18,232 nt of DNA, taken from assembly GCF_035938995.1 (NCBI RefSeq), contig NZ_DASZGI010000105.1:1-18232 (forward strand), in the 5' to 3' direction. Each line of letters starts with the position of its first letter. Position 1 is the first letter of the stretch. The notes under the pieces are model-generated. The model had not been told where the DNA came from. It was given only the letters and a program-made list of their open reading frames with translations, and ran no database searches. This stretch comes from DASZGI01 sp035938995 (GTDB lineage: Bacteria > Actinomycetota > Actinomycetes > Streptomycetales > Catenulisporaceae). Below are positions 1 to 5,812 of the stretch, piece by piece. Position numbers and translations under genes: made by a program.

Positions 1-1
1 A

Positions 2-136
2 CTGGCGGCGCACGAGGGCGGCTTCTCCGACCCGGGGGCGGAGCACGTCACCAGCGTGGTCTTCTCGGTCACCCCGACGAAGATCGACGCGCACGCCAAG
101 GGCGACCCGTTCGGCGCCACGACCCACCGCTTCTGA
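2..136 (+). CDS. C-terminal end of a PPOX/split-barrel family oxidoreductase (partial)
   Basis: The first 136 bases read open in one frame and close with TGA at 134-136, giving 44 residues that end in KGDPFGATTHRF. That tail (a beta strand of V-x-V-T-P-T-K, then a short charged stretch and a closing Thr-x-x-Arg-Phe) resembles the ends of actinobacterial pyridoxamine-5'-phosphate-oxidase-like proteins, many of which use F420 or FMN. The start and the cofactor-binding residues are outside the window, so neither cofactor nor substrate can be assigned. It is followed by about 480 bases without a clear intact gene. The family call rests on recall of typical tails, not on a domain hit. Confidence 0.5.
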   Translation: MAAHEGGFSDPGAEHVTSVVFSVTPTKIDAHAKGDPFGATTHRF

Positions 137-615
137 CCGCCCACCGGGCGGCCTCGGACACTCACCGTGCGCGCGCCGGGCGGTCCAAGCCGCCTGCCGC
201 ACTGCGCCAGGCGCCCCCACCCCGCGAGGACGTGAACGTCGAGTGCATATCCGCGCAGCAGTGGGTGCACGTTTTTGGTGTTCGAGTTGAGGGGATGGAG
301 CCGTCGGCCCTCTGCCGTGGCCGACGGCAAGGGTTCGATCGGGCATGGCGGTGCTCTCTCGCCGCGCCGACGCGCCGATCAAGTTGACCGGCCTGAACCC
401 GCGCGTTGCCGGGTGGCCCGCCAGCATCCAGCTGATCGCCCGGCGCGCCCACCTCTCCAGACGTCATCTGGGCAGGCTGACCGAGTGTGTGCTGAAAATC
501 CATCCACACGTTTCCCGTTTCGCCGAGCATCACCACCGTCCGTGGCCGCCGACCAGGGGAACGGAGCAGGCCGGATGTTCGTTATATGGCGGATGGTTGC
601 TTGGCGGGAGGCGGC
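137..615. other. Intergenic region, decayed sequence
   Basis: This 479-base stretch separates the PPOX tail from the PspA-like gene. Open frames exist on both strands, but none shows a start with a ribosome site and a recognisable product. The only hint of former coding sequence is the possible transposase remnant listed separately. The ribosome site for the next gene (GGGAGG near 606-611) lies at its right edge. Confidence 0.5.
363..485 (+). pseudogene. Possible IS1380-type transposase remnant
   Basis: One plus-strand frame encodes GWPASIQLIARRAHLSRRH followed by a Leu-Thr step. This resembles an internal segment I recall from IS1380-type transposases (pattern W-P-x4-L-I-x-R-R-x3-S-R-R-H-x3-L-T). 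No catalytic DDE residues, no flanking half of the protein and no terminal inverted repeats were found. The reading frame runs on into the next gene out of register. If real, it is an inert scrap of about 40 codons. The match is from memory and could be coincidental in GC-rich sequence. Confidence 0.35.
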
Positions 616-1146
616 GTGAACGAGTTCGAAGACCGTTTGGCGACGGTGGTGCGCATGCAGGCAGACCTGCTGGAACTGGTGCACCGCGAAACCTTGGACA
701 TCGTGACGGCGCGCAAGCACCTCGAGGAGCGGATCGAGGATCTCGAAGAGGGCTCCCGCCGGATCGGCGAGCAGCACAGCGCCGCCGCAGCGGCTGGCGA
801 AGACCGGGCCGATCTTCTCGCGGACCAGTCTGCGCGCGCCCAGCAGCGCATCCAGGAACTGCGCGGCGACCTTAGCGGGCTACGCGGCGCTGAGGATCTG
901 CTGACCGCCCGGGCGGCTGTGATGCAGGATCAGATCTCTGATTTCCGGAACACGATGGCACTGGTCTCGGCCAAGGTCGTCGCCGCCCGTACCTCGGCCG
1001 TCGCGGGCGAGGCCCTCGACACGCTGCGCGACGCGCTGACGTATATCGAGCTTGTAGTTGCCGAGTCGAGACAACGACCCGCTGAGCGGCGGAAGGTGAC
1101 GATCACTCCGGCCCCGTCGCCACCTTCCGGGCAACCGCCTGCCTGA
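616..1146 (+). CDS. PspA/IM30-like coiled-coil protein, short form
   Basis: The 176-residue protein is almost entirely charged helix. Residues about 60-135 carry the PspA-like pattern of heptad Glu/Arg/Gln stretches ending in a region like F-R-x3-A-x3-A-K-x2-A-A-R-x6-G-E-A-L. A Pro-rich tail closes it. PspA/IM30 proteins form ESCRT-III-like assemblies on the inner membrane under envelope stress. This one lacks the usual N-terminal amphipathic helix and is shorter than the usual 220-260 residues, so membrane binding is uncertain. GTG at 616 is chosen because GGGAGG sits about five bases upstream; an in-frame ATG at 586 would add ten residues without a ribosome site. It appears monocistronic. 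It could be an unrelated coiled-coil protein. Confidence 0.55.
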   Translation: MNEFEDRLATVVRMQADLLELVHRETLDIVTARKHLEERIEDLEEGSRRIGEQHSAAAAAGEDRADLLADQSARAQQRIQELRGDLSGLRGAEDLLTARAAVMQDQISDFRNTMALVSAKVVAARTSAVAGEALDTLRDALTYIELVVAESRQRPAERRKVTITPAPSPPSGQPPA

Positions 1147-1463
1147 GGCTCAAAGCATTGAAGGGCTTCACGAAGCCTGGCTTGACAATCCCCATGGGGA
1201 AGCTCATTGCGTAAGTGTTTGCGTCGACGTACGCCTCACCGGCGACCTTTCCTTACCGTTGCACGAGCGGACACAAAGCCCTGGATAGTGAGGCACCCAT
1301 TGCAATCCTCGGCTGCTTACTTCAGCCGCATGATAGATCCTCGGATGTGTAGCCGGCCTCGCAACCTTGCCGAGTCCGGCTTTTCGATCTTTCGCCACGA
1401 GGAACTTGACAGACCGTCAAAAACGCACCAACAATCCCGAAAACGAGGACAAGAAGGTTCGCC
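1147..1463. other. Intergenic region upstream of the heme oxygenase operon
   Basis: This 317-base region holds a short stem (GGCTT-CACG-AAGCC, 1164-1177) 17 bases after the PspA-like stop, which may be a weak terminator. A perfect 12-base palindrome TCCCCATGGGGA lies at 1189-1200, and the operon promoter/operator near 1406-1435. No convincing gene was found. A 21-codon open stretch ending at TAA 1211-1213 has plausible codon use but no recognised product. Confidence 0.5.
1406..1435 (+). promoter_or_regulatory. Promoter and overlapping operator of the heme oxygenase operon
   Basis: TTGACA at 1406-1411 is a perfect -35 hexamer. AACAAT at 1430-1435 is a fair -10 at 18 bases spacing. The -35 is embedded in the dyad TTGACAGACCGTCAA (1406-1420), whose five-base arms TTGAC/GTCAA are perfect and whose inner positions also pair around a central A. 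That is the size and symmetry of a TetR-type operator, and a repressor there would block the -35 box. No candidate TetR gene lies in the window. The start codon is about 29 bases past the -10, with GAAGG at 1453-1457 as ribosome site. Confidence 0.5.
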
Positions 1464-2153
1464 ATGACCGCCCCGACCGACCGAACTTCGGCCGACACGT
1501 GGTTTTCTCGTGCTCTGAAGAGCAGGACGTGGGGTGGCCACCAGCGCGCTGAGTGCACCGACTATATGCAGGCCGTCCTCGGGGGGAAGCTGGCCCTCGA
1601 GGGCTACGCTGCCATGGTCGCCCAGCTCTACTTCGTGTACGTGGTGCTGGAGGAGGCGGCCGAGGCCATGCGCGCCGACCAGGTCGGCGGCAAGTTCGTG
1701 TTCGACTCTCTGCTGCGTACCAAAGCACTGCGAGCGGATCTGGAGTACCTCGTCGGCGCCGACTGGCCCTCCCGAATCGAGCCGACCGGAGCCACCAGGA
1801 AGTACTGCGCGCGGATGCACGAGGTGTGCTTCGACTGGCCAGGCGGCTTCATCGCACACAGCTACACGCGCTACCTCGGGGACATCTCTGGGGGCCAGAT
1901 CATCCGTACCGCACTGGAGCGGGCATTCCCGACAGAGCTCGTCAACGGTCGAGGCATCGCTTTTTATCAGTTCCCTGGCATCGCGGACCTCAGCACGTTC
2001 AAGAGGGAGTACAGGCAGCTGCTGGACACCGTCACCTGGTCGACACAGGAGCAGGCAAAGGTGATCGACGAAGCGCTGGTTGCCTACCAGCTGAACACCG
2101 ACGTACTGGTCGAGCTGGGTGGCGACCTGCCGCGCTACCTGGAACGCTCGTGA
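1464..2153 (+). CDS. hmuO: Biliverdin-producing heme oxygenase
   Basis: This 229-residue protein matches the length and landmarks of canonical alpha-helical heme oxygenases, which use O2 and electrons to open heme to biliverdin, Fe2+ and CO in the cytoplasm. His26 in the GGHQRAE segment fits the proximal heme ligand. The distal-helix signature RYLGDISGGQ is present at about 136-145, with Asp140 in the position that orders the distal water network and the flexible Gly143-Gly144 pair above heme. ATG 1464 is preceded by GAAGG six bases away. It is the first gene of a four-gene operon: the next gene starts 27 bases after its stop, or overlaps it if GTG 2150 is used. The symbol follows the actinobacterial family name; orthology to corynebacterial hmuO was not tested. 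Confidence 0.93.
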   Translation: MTAPTDRTSADTWFSRALKSRTWGGHQRAECTDYMQAVLGGKLALEGYAAMVAQLYFVYVVLEEAAEAMRADQVGGKFVFDSLLRTKALRADLEYLVGADWPSRIEPTGATRKYCARMHEVCFDWPGGFIAHSYTRYLGDISGGQIIRTALERAFPTELVNGRGIAFYQFPGIADLSTFKREYRQLLDTVTWSTQEQAKVIDEALVAYQLNTDVLVELGGDLPRYLERS

Positions 2154-2179
2154 GTGCTGAGCCCGTCCGGAGGCAAGCT

Positions 2180-2980
2180 GTGTCCTTCGATCCTGCCGCT
2201 CTCAGTCCGCGCCGGCAGCTCGATGCGCTGGCCAGGATCAGGTCCGCCACGGATGGTTCGCAGGTCACCTTATGGTGGTGCGGCGATGTCTACGCCGCGG
2301 CGCCGCACGCGCCGTATCGCCGCATCTTCGGCTTCGAGGGCGTGAACGTGTCCCGGCTGGTCGAAGTCGACGGCGGCTGGGAGCTGCTGGCCCGGGAGGC
2401 CGCCTTCTATCTGGACCCGCACGACCGCTCGATCGCCGAGCGCTGGCTCAACCCGGAGACAGGCGAAGAGGTCGCTGTCGGCCATGTATGGAACGATCCG
2501 GCCAACCAGCGCTGGCTGGTGGATTCCCCGCGCGGGCCGTTCCGCTTGCCGATGACCGTGCTCGGCGATCAAGTGTGCGTCAACGTGGACGTCCCACTGG
2601 CCTATCCCTCGCCCCTGCCTACCTCGCAGTACCCGGACAACTCGGCCGACGACACCTACCGGGCCCTGGAGCTGTTCCAGTTCTATGCGCCGCTGGCCGC
2701 GCTCGCCGACGAATCAGTGCTCTCCGTTCCGCACACGCTGTCGTGGTCACGCGTGTCACCGTGGCTGCCGTGGATGCGGATGGGCAAGCGGGCCGGCGGC
2801 CTGGTGTTCCACTGCCGCGGCCGCAAACTCGGGGCTTGGAATGAAGCACCCGCGCGCATACGCACCTACATCGCCGAGCACCATCCCGAGTACGCGACCG
2901 CACCGCAGGCGTGGTCAGAGCCGAACGAGACCAGCTGGACTTACTTCCGCAGGCAGCATCCGAAGCAGGGCCCGCAGTGA
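2180..2980 (+). CDS. DUF1838 family protein in the heme oxygenase operon
   Basis: The 266-residue protein has no signal peptide or membrane segment. It shows features I associate with DUF1838, a family without an established function: an early W-x-G-D-V-Y strand, F-G-F-E-G-V-N-V-S-R at about 50-60, a central D-T-Y-R-A-L-E-L-F-Q-F-Y segment, a Trp-rich stretch S-P-W-L-P-W-M-R-M-G, and a closing H-P-E-Y-x-T-A-P. GTG 2180 is preferred because GGAGG (2169-2173) lies six bases upstream. GTG 2150 is in frame, overlaps the heme oxygenase stop by four bases and would add ten residues. Its place directly behind a heme oxygenase suggests a role on heme, biliverdin or a derived bilin; this is inference from position only. 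Confidence 0.65.
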   Translation: MSFDPAALSPRRQLDALARIRSATDGSQVTLWWCGDVYAAAPHAPYRRIFGFEGVNVSRLVEVDGGWELLAREAAFYLDPHDRSIAERWLNPETGEEVAVGHVWNDPANQRWLVDSPRGPFRLPMTVLGDQVCVNVDVPLAYPSPLPTSQYPDNSADDTYRALELFQFYAPLAALADESVLSVPHTLSWSRVSPWLPWMRMGKRAGGLVFHCRGRKLGAWNEAPARIRTYIAEHHPEYATAPQAWSEPNETSWTYFRRQHPKQGPQ

Positions 2981-3070
2981 CGTGCCCCGTCCAGCGGACG
3001 TCGGCGCGGTGGGCGTAGACGACGCCGCAACGGCGGGTCAGCCTGGGGTTATGCCGATCGAGGGAGAGCC

Positions 3071-3544
3071 ATGGGGATCAGGGAAGGAATGCCCTTGCTG
3101 GCCAAGCATGAGGGCTACTGGGAGGGCACCTACATCCACGTCGACCTCGAGGGGAAGATCACCGACCAGCACGCCTCACACCTGGCCTGCCTGTTTCCGG
3201 ACGGCGAGGCGTTTCCTTACCGCCAGGTCAACACCTACACCTGGCCCGACGGACGGGTCGAGGTGCACGAGTTCCCCGGGAGCTATGACGGCTACGGTCG
3301 GATGCATTTCGACACCGAGCGGATCAAGGGGGTCGTCTGGGCTTTGGACGAGAACACCCTCTATCTCACCTGGATCTTCAAGGAGCGGGGCACCGACCTG
3401 CGTCTGTTCGAGATGATCGTGCTCTCCGACGACGGCAACGACCGCTGCCGGACGTGGCAGTGGGTCCGGGACGGTCGGATCGAGATGCGTACCCTGATCG
3501 ACGAGCACCGCGTCGACCGGCCGTCCACTGGCGGGCAATCGTGA
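3071..3544 (+). CDS. DUF3598/CpeS-like (calycin-fold) protein
   Basis: The 157-residue protein begins with a helix-like segment and K-H-E-G-Y-W-E-G-T-Y, followed by alternating strands rich in aromatic residues (N-T-Y-T-W-P-D-G-R at about 55-63, then Y-D-G-Y-G-R-M-H-F). This is the layout of a small beta-barrel of the DUF3598 type, related to the cyanobacterial CpcS/CpeS bilin lyases and other lipocalin-like proteins. Such barrels bind hydrophobic ligands. AGGGAGA at 3061-3067 is a strong ribosome site for ATG 3071. The gene follows DUF1838 after 90 bases, and its stop overlaps the next start (GTGA). With a heme oxygenase two genes upstream, biliverdin is the natural ligand to suspect. The family call is from recognition of pattern; a generic fatty-acid-binding-type barrel is the main alternative. 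Confidence 0.5.
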   Translation: MGIREGMPLLAKHEGYWEGTYIHVDLEGKITDQHASHLACLFPDGEAFPYRQVNTYTWPDGRVEVHEFPGSYDGYGRMHFDTERIKGVVWALDENTLYLTWIFKERGTDLRLFEMIVLSDDGNDRCRTWQWVRDGRIEMRTLIDEHRVDRPSTGGQS

Positions 3545-3864
3545 GCGACGCAGCGAAGAACCCGTTCTCGGCCGAGATCGTGCAGGCCGTCGCCGACCAC
3601 ATGAACCGCGACCACCGCGAGGACAGCCTCCTCATCGTCCGTGCGCTGGGCGGGCGGCCGCAGGCGACCGCCGCCTCGGTCACCGACGTCGACAGTGCGG
3701 CCATCACCTTCGACGCAGAGGTGGACGGCCGCCGCGAGGCGGTCCGCGTGCCGTGGAGCGCCCCGATCACCGCGCGGTCGGCGATCCGAACCGAAGTGGT
3801 TCGGATGTATTACGAGTCCTGTATCGCGCTCGGCGTGGAGCCGAGGCCGGCCGAACAGCGCTGA
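3541..3864 (+). CDS. Stand-alone DUF2470 (heme/iron-related) protein
   Basis: This 107-residue protein is a complete DUF2470 domain. Helix 1 carries the signature HMNRDH (residues 20-25), followed by alternating strands, W-S near 71-73 and a C-terminal helix R-T-E-V-V-R-M-Y-Y. DUF2470 forms the C-terminal part of HugZ/HutZ heme oxygenases and exists alone in proteins such as cyanobacterial Dri1, where it binds heme; the conserved His residues are the likely ligands. GTG 3541 overlaps the previous stop by four bases, which implies translational coupling with the DUF3598 protein. It is the last gene of the heme oxygenase operon. A role in heme delivery, storage or sensing is inferred from family and context. 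Confidence 0.8.
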   Translation: MSDAAKNPFSAEIVQAVADHMNRDHREDSLLIVRALGGRPQATAASVTDVDSAAITFDAEVDGRREAVRVPWSAPITARSAIRTEVVRMYYESCIALGVEPRPAEQR

Positions 3865-3868
3865 CGGC

Positions 3869-4244
3869 TCAACTATCATCCAGGGTGCCGGCGAGCCGGA
3901 TGGCGGAGACGGCGGTCAGGGTGGCGTCGTAACCCATGATCGTGTTGCCATCGATCAGCGAACTGGCCGGGAACTGCGTGTAGGCCTTGCAGAATGTCGA
4001 ATAGCCCTGATATTTGTACGTGCATGGCGCGCCGGAGCTCGTGCCCCACTCGTCCGGATGCGCGACGCCTGCGTAATACACGTTGCAGCACGGTCTTACC
4101 GGTGCCGCGACGGCCCATCAGAAGCATGATGGGTGGAGGCTGCGTCGGCACACCCCTGCGCCTGAGGCGGGCACGCACGAGATCAACCGTCTGCCGTCGA
4201 CCTGGCCATTCGATGTCGATGGTCTGCAGCACGCATCTCCCCAT
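3869..4244 (-). pseudogene. Out-of-frame fusion: P-loop NTPase N-terminus joined to substrate-binding-protein C-terminus
   Basis: Reading from 4244, about 50 codons encode a start followed by a P-loop, LLMGRRGTGKT, then VL. At about 4082-4090 the recognisable protein jumps to another frame that encodes NVYYAGVAHPDEW, a Cys-containing middle and NTIMGYDATLTAVSAIRLAG, stopping at TGA 3869-3871. The second part resembles the C-terminal lobe of amino-acid-type ABC substrate-binding proteins. Large actinobacterial proteins that join an ATPase head to a periplasmic-binding-type domain fit both ends. The simplest reading is one long gene that lost its middle in a single deletion, leaving the ends out of frame. 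No product with both domains can be made. The stop lies four bases past the DUF2470 stop, in convergent orientation. Confidence 0.6.
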
Positions 4245-4473
4245 CCGCGATCAAGACCCCGGCCGGCGACGCCGCCAAATGTGACTCACATCATATTCGA
4301 ATCCTGAAGATGTACGCCGCAGTCCGGATCGCTACGCCCGATGGTCCGTCACCGGGAATGACAGGTTCTTGAGATGCGCATCGGCCTCTCGCCGCCGTAG
4401 GTCCATCAGGCCGCATGTTGTCGAATCGCTGGGAAGCGGGCGTCGTCCGGGGGCGTTGCACGGGGATCGGCGT

Positions 4474-5664
4474 TCATAGCAGAGCGCGGAGTCCGGCGCG
4501 CACTTCGGCGACGAACTCGCCAGGCGCCTCGTAGGCGGCGAAATGGCCACCCCTCTTTGGCGTGCCGTAGTGGCGCAGGTCGGTGTAACGGGTCCGTGCC
4601 CAGCGCTCGGACAGGGCGACGTTGTCCGCTGGAAAGCGAGAGTAAGCAGTCCGCGCGGGCACTTCGTCGAAGCTCCCAACGCTCGACGCGAGCGAGTGCC
4701 AGTACAGGCGAGCCGAGGAGGCCGCCGCCGCGTTCAGCCAGTAGACCATCACGTTGTCGAGCAACTCGTCCTTGGTGAAGGAGTTCTCGACGTCCTCGCC
4801 GTAGTCCGACCAGGTCTTGAACTTCTCGACGATCCAGGCGAGCTGGCCGACCGGGGAGTCGGTCAGGCCGTAACCGACCGTCTGCGGCTTGGTGGCCTGC
4901 TCGATCGCGTAGCCGCCCTCGGCCTCGCCGGAGTGCTGGAGGCGGGCGAGGTACCCCTGCTCCTCCTCGTTCGGCCCGCCGAGCTCCATCAGTTTCGCCG
5001 GGTCGGCGAGCGCCCAGTTTATGTGGATCCCTATCAACTTGGCCGGATCGGCCAGCCGCCCGATCGCCGTGCTGACAAGGGCGCCCCAGTCGCCGCCCTG
5101 GGCGACCCAGCGCTCATAGCCGAGCCGTTCCATCAGCTCGATCCACGCCTGCGCGATCTTCTCGACGCTCCAGCCGGTCGCGGTCGGCTTGCCGCTCCAC
5201 CCGTGGCCGGGGAGCGACGGGATCACCAGCTCCAGCGCGTCGGACGCCTCCCCGCCGTGGCCGACCGGATCCACGAGCGGATCGATCACCTTGTCGAACT
5301 CGATCACCGATCCCGGCCAGCCGTGCGTCATGACGCACGGCGTCGCCCCTTCGACGGGCGAGCGCACTCGCAGGAAGTGGATGTCCACGCCGTCGATCGT
5401 CGTCCTGAACTGCTCGTAGCGGTTCAGCCGGTCAGCGACGCGCCGCATGTCGTAGGAATTCTCCCAATATTCGGCGAGCTCCTGGACGTACCCGAGCGGT
5501 ATCCCCATCGACCAGTCCCCGACGGGCTCCTTCTCCGGCCATCTCGTTCGCGCTAGCCGCTCGCGGAGGTCATCGATCGTCGCATCGCTGATCTCGACAC
5601 GGAATGGACGGACCCCGGCTATGTCGCTCCCTGCTGGCTGTTGTGGTCGTGCGGCGTTACTCAC
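4474..5664 (-). CDS. Epoxide hydrolase, EHN-domain alpha/beta hydrolase (cytoplasmic)
   Basis: The 396-residue protein has the epoxide hydrolase N-terminal domain (about 19-125, with R-T-R-W-P and the F-R-T-T-I-D-G-V-D-I-H-F-L strand) and then an alpha/beta-hydrolase core. HGWPGS (114-119) is the oxyanion segment. Asp192 in QGGDWG is the expected nucleophile that forms the ester with the epoxide carbon, Asp347 in RFPAD the likely acid, and His374 in RGGHFAA the base that activates water. There is no signal peptide, unlike the two homologues further on. GTG 5664 is chosen because GAGGGAG lies just upstream and all homology starts after it; in-frame starts at 5706 or 5757 have no good ribosome site. 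It lies downstream of the MerR gene on the same strand, 148 bases away, so co-regulation is possible. The natural substrate is unknown. Confidence 0.88.
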   Translation of the reverse strand: MSNAARPQQPAGSDIAGVRPFRVEISDATIDDLRERLARTRWPEKEPVGDWSMGIPLGYVQELAEYWENSYDMRRVADRLNRYEQFRTTIDGVDIHFLRVRSPVEGATPCVMTHGWPGSVIEFDKVIDPLVDPVGHGGEASDALELVIPSLPGHGWSGKPTATGWSVEKIAQAWIELMERLGYERWVAQGGDWGALVSTAIGRLADPAKLIGIHINWALADPAKLMELGGPNEEEQGYLARLQHSGEAEGGYAIEQATKPQTVGYGLTDSPVGQLAWIVEKFKTWSDYGEDVENSFTKDELLDNVMVYWLNAAAASSARLYWHSLASSVGSFDEVPARTAYSRFPADNVALSERWARTRYTDLRHYGTPKRGGHFAAYEAPGEFVAEVRAGLRALL

Positions 5665-5697
5665 GTCATCTCCCTCACCTGGTTCGCGGATTGCTTT

Positions 5698-5726
5698 TTT
5701 GTTCATTGATTCCGATATCAGGTCAA
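5698..5726 (-). promoter_or_regulatory. Weak candidate promoter of the cytoplasmic epoxide hydrolase
   Basis: On the minus strand TTGACC (5726-5721) is followed after 17 bases by AACAAA (5703-5698), a poor -10. The spacer contains a small dyad TGAT-N6-ATCA (5720-5707). Transcription from here would begin near 5691. It would leave a leader of about 27 bases before GTG 5664 and exclude the longer in-frame starts. The hydrolase may instead be read through from the MerR gene. Confidence 0.3.
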
Positions 5727-5812
5727 GGGCCGCAACGTGGCCCGTTCGACAGGGCACCCGAGCGCCGCCTCCCGGCCCCCATGCCGGCGCGCTTCACGCA
5801 CTAGCCGGATAG

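Noticed and set aside
1189..1200. Perfect palindrome TCCCCATGGGGA
   Set aside because: Not positioned at a promoter element and short enough to be chance; listed only within the intergenic entry.
1150..1213. 21-codon open stretch ending at TAA 1211-1213 that reads like a protein tail (with G-F-T-K-P-G-L-T-I-P)
   Set aside because: Too short to assign, no family recognised, and it starts inside the stop region of the PspA-like gene.
4332..4400. Minus-strand tail reading L-R-R-R-E-A-D-A-H-L-K-N-L-S-F-P-V between the fusion pseudogene and the epoxide hydrolase
   Set aside because: Plausible as an old gene remnant, but no family could be named and its frame continues into an established gene.
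4543..5556. 337-codon plus-strand frame opposite the cytoplasmic epoxide hydrolase
   Set aside because: Shadow of a gene whose catalytic motifs are clear on the other strand.
5664..5757. Longer N-terminus for the cytoplasmic epoxide hydrolase from ATG 5757 or 5706
   Set aside because: No ribosome site at either, no homology in the added residues, and the candidate promoter starts downstream of both.
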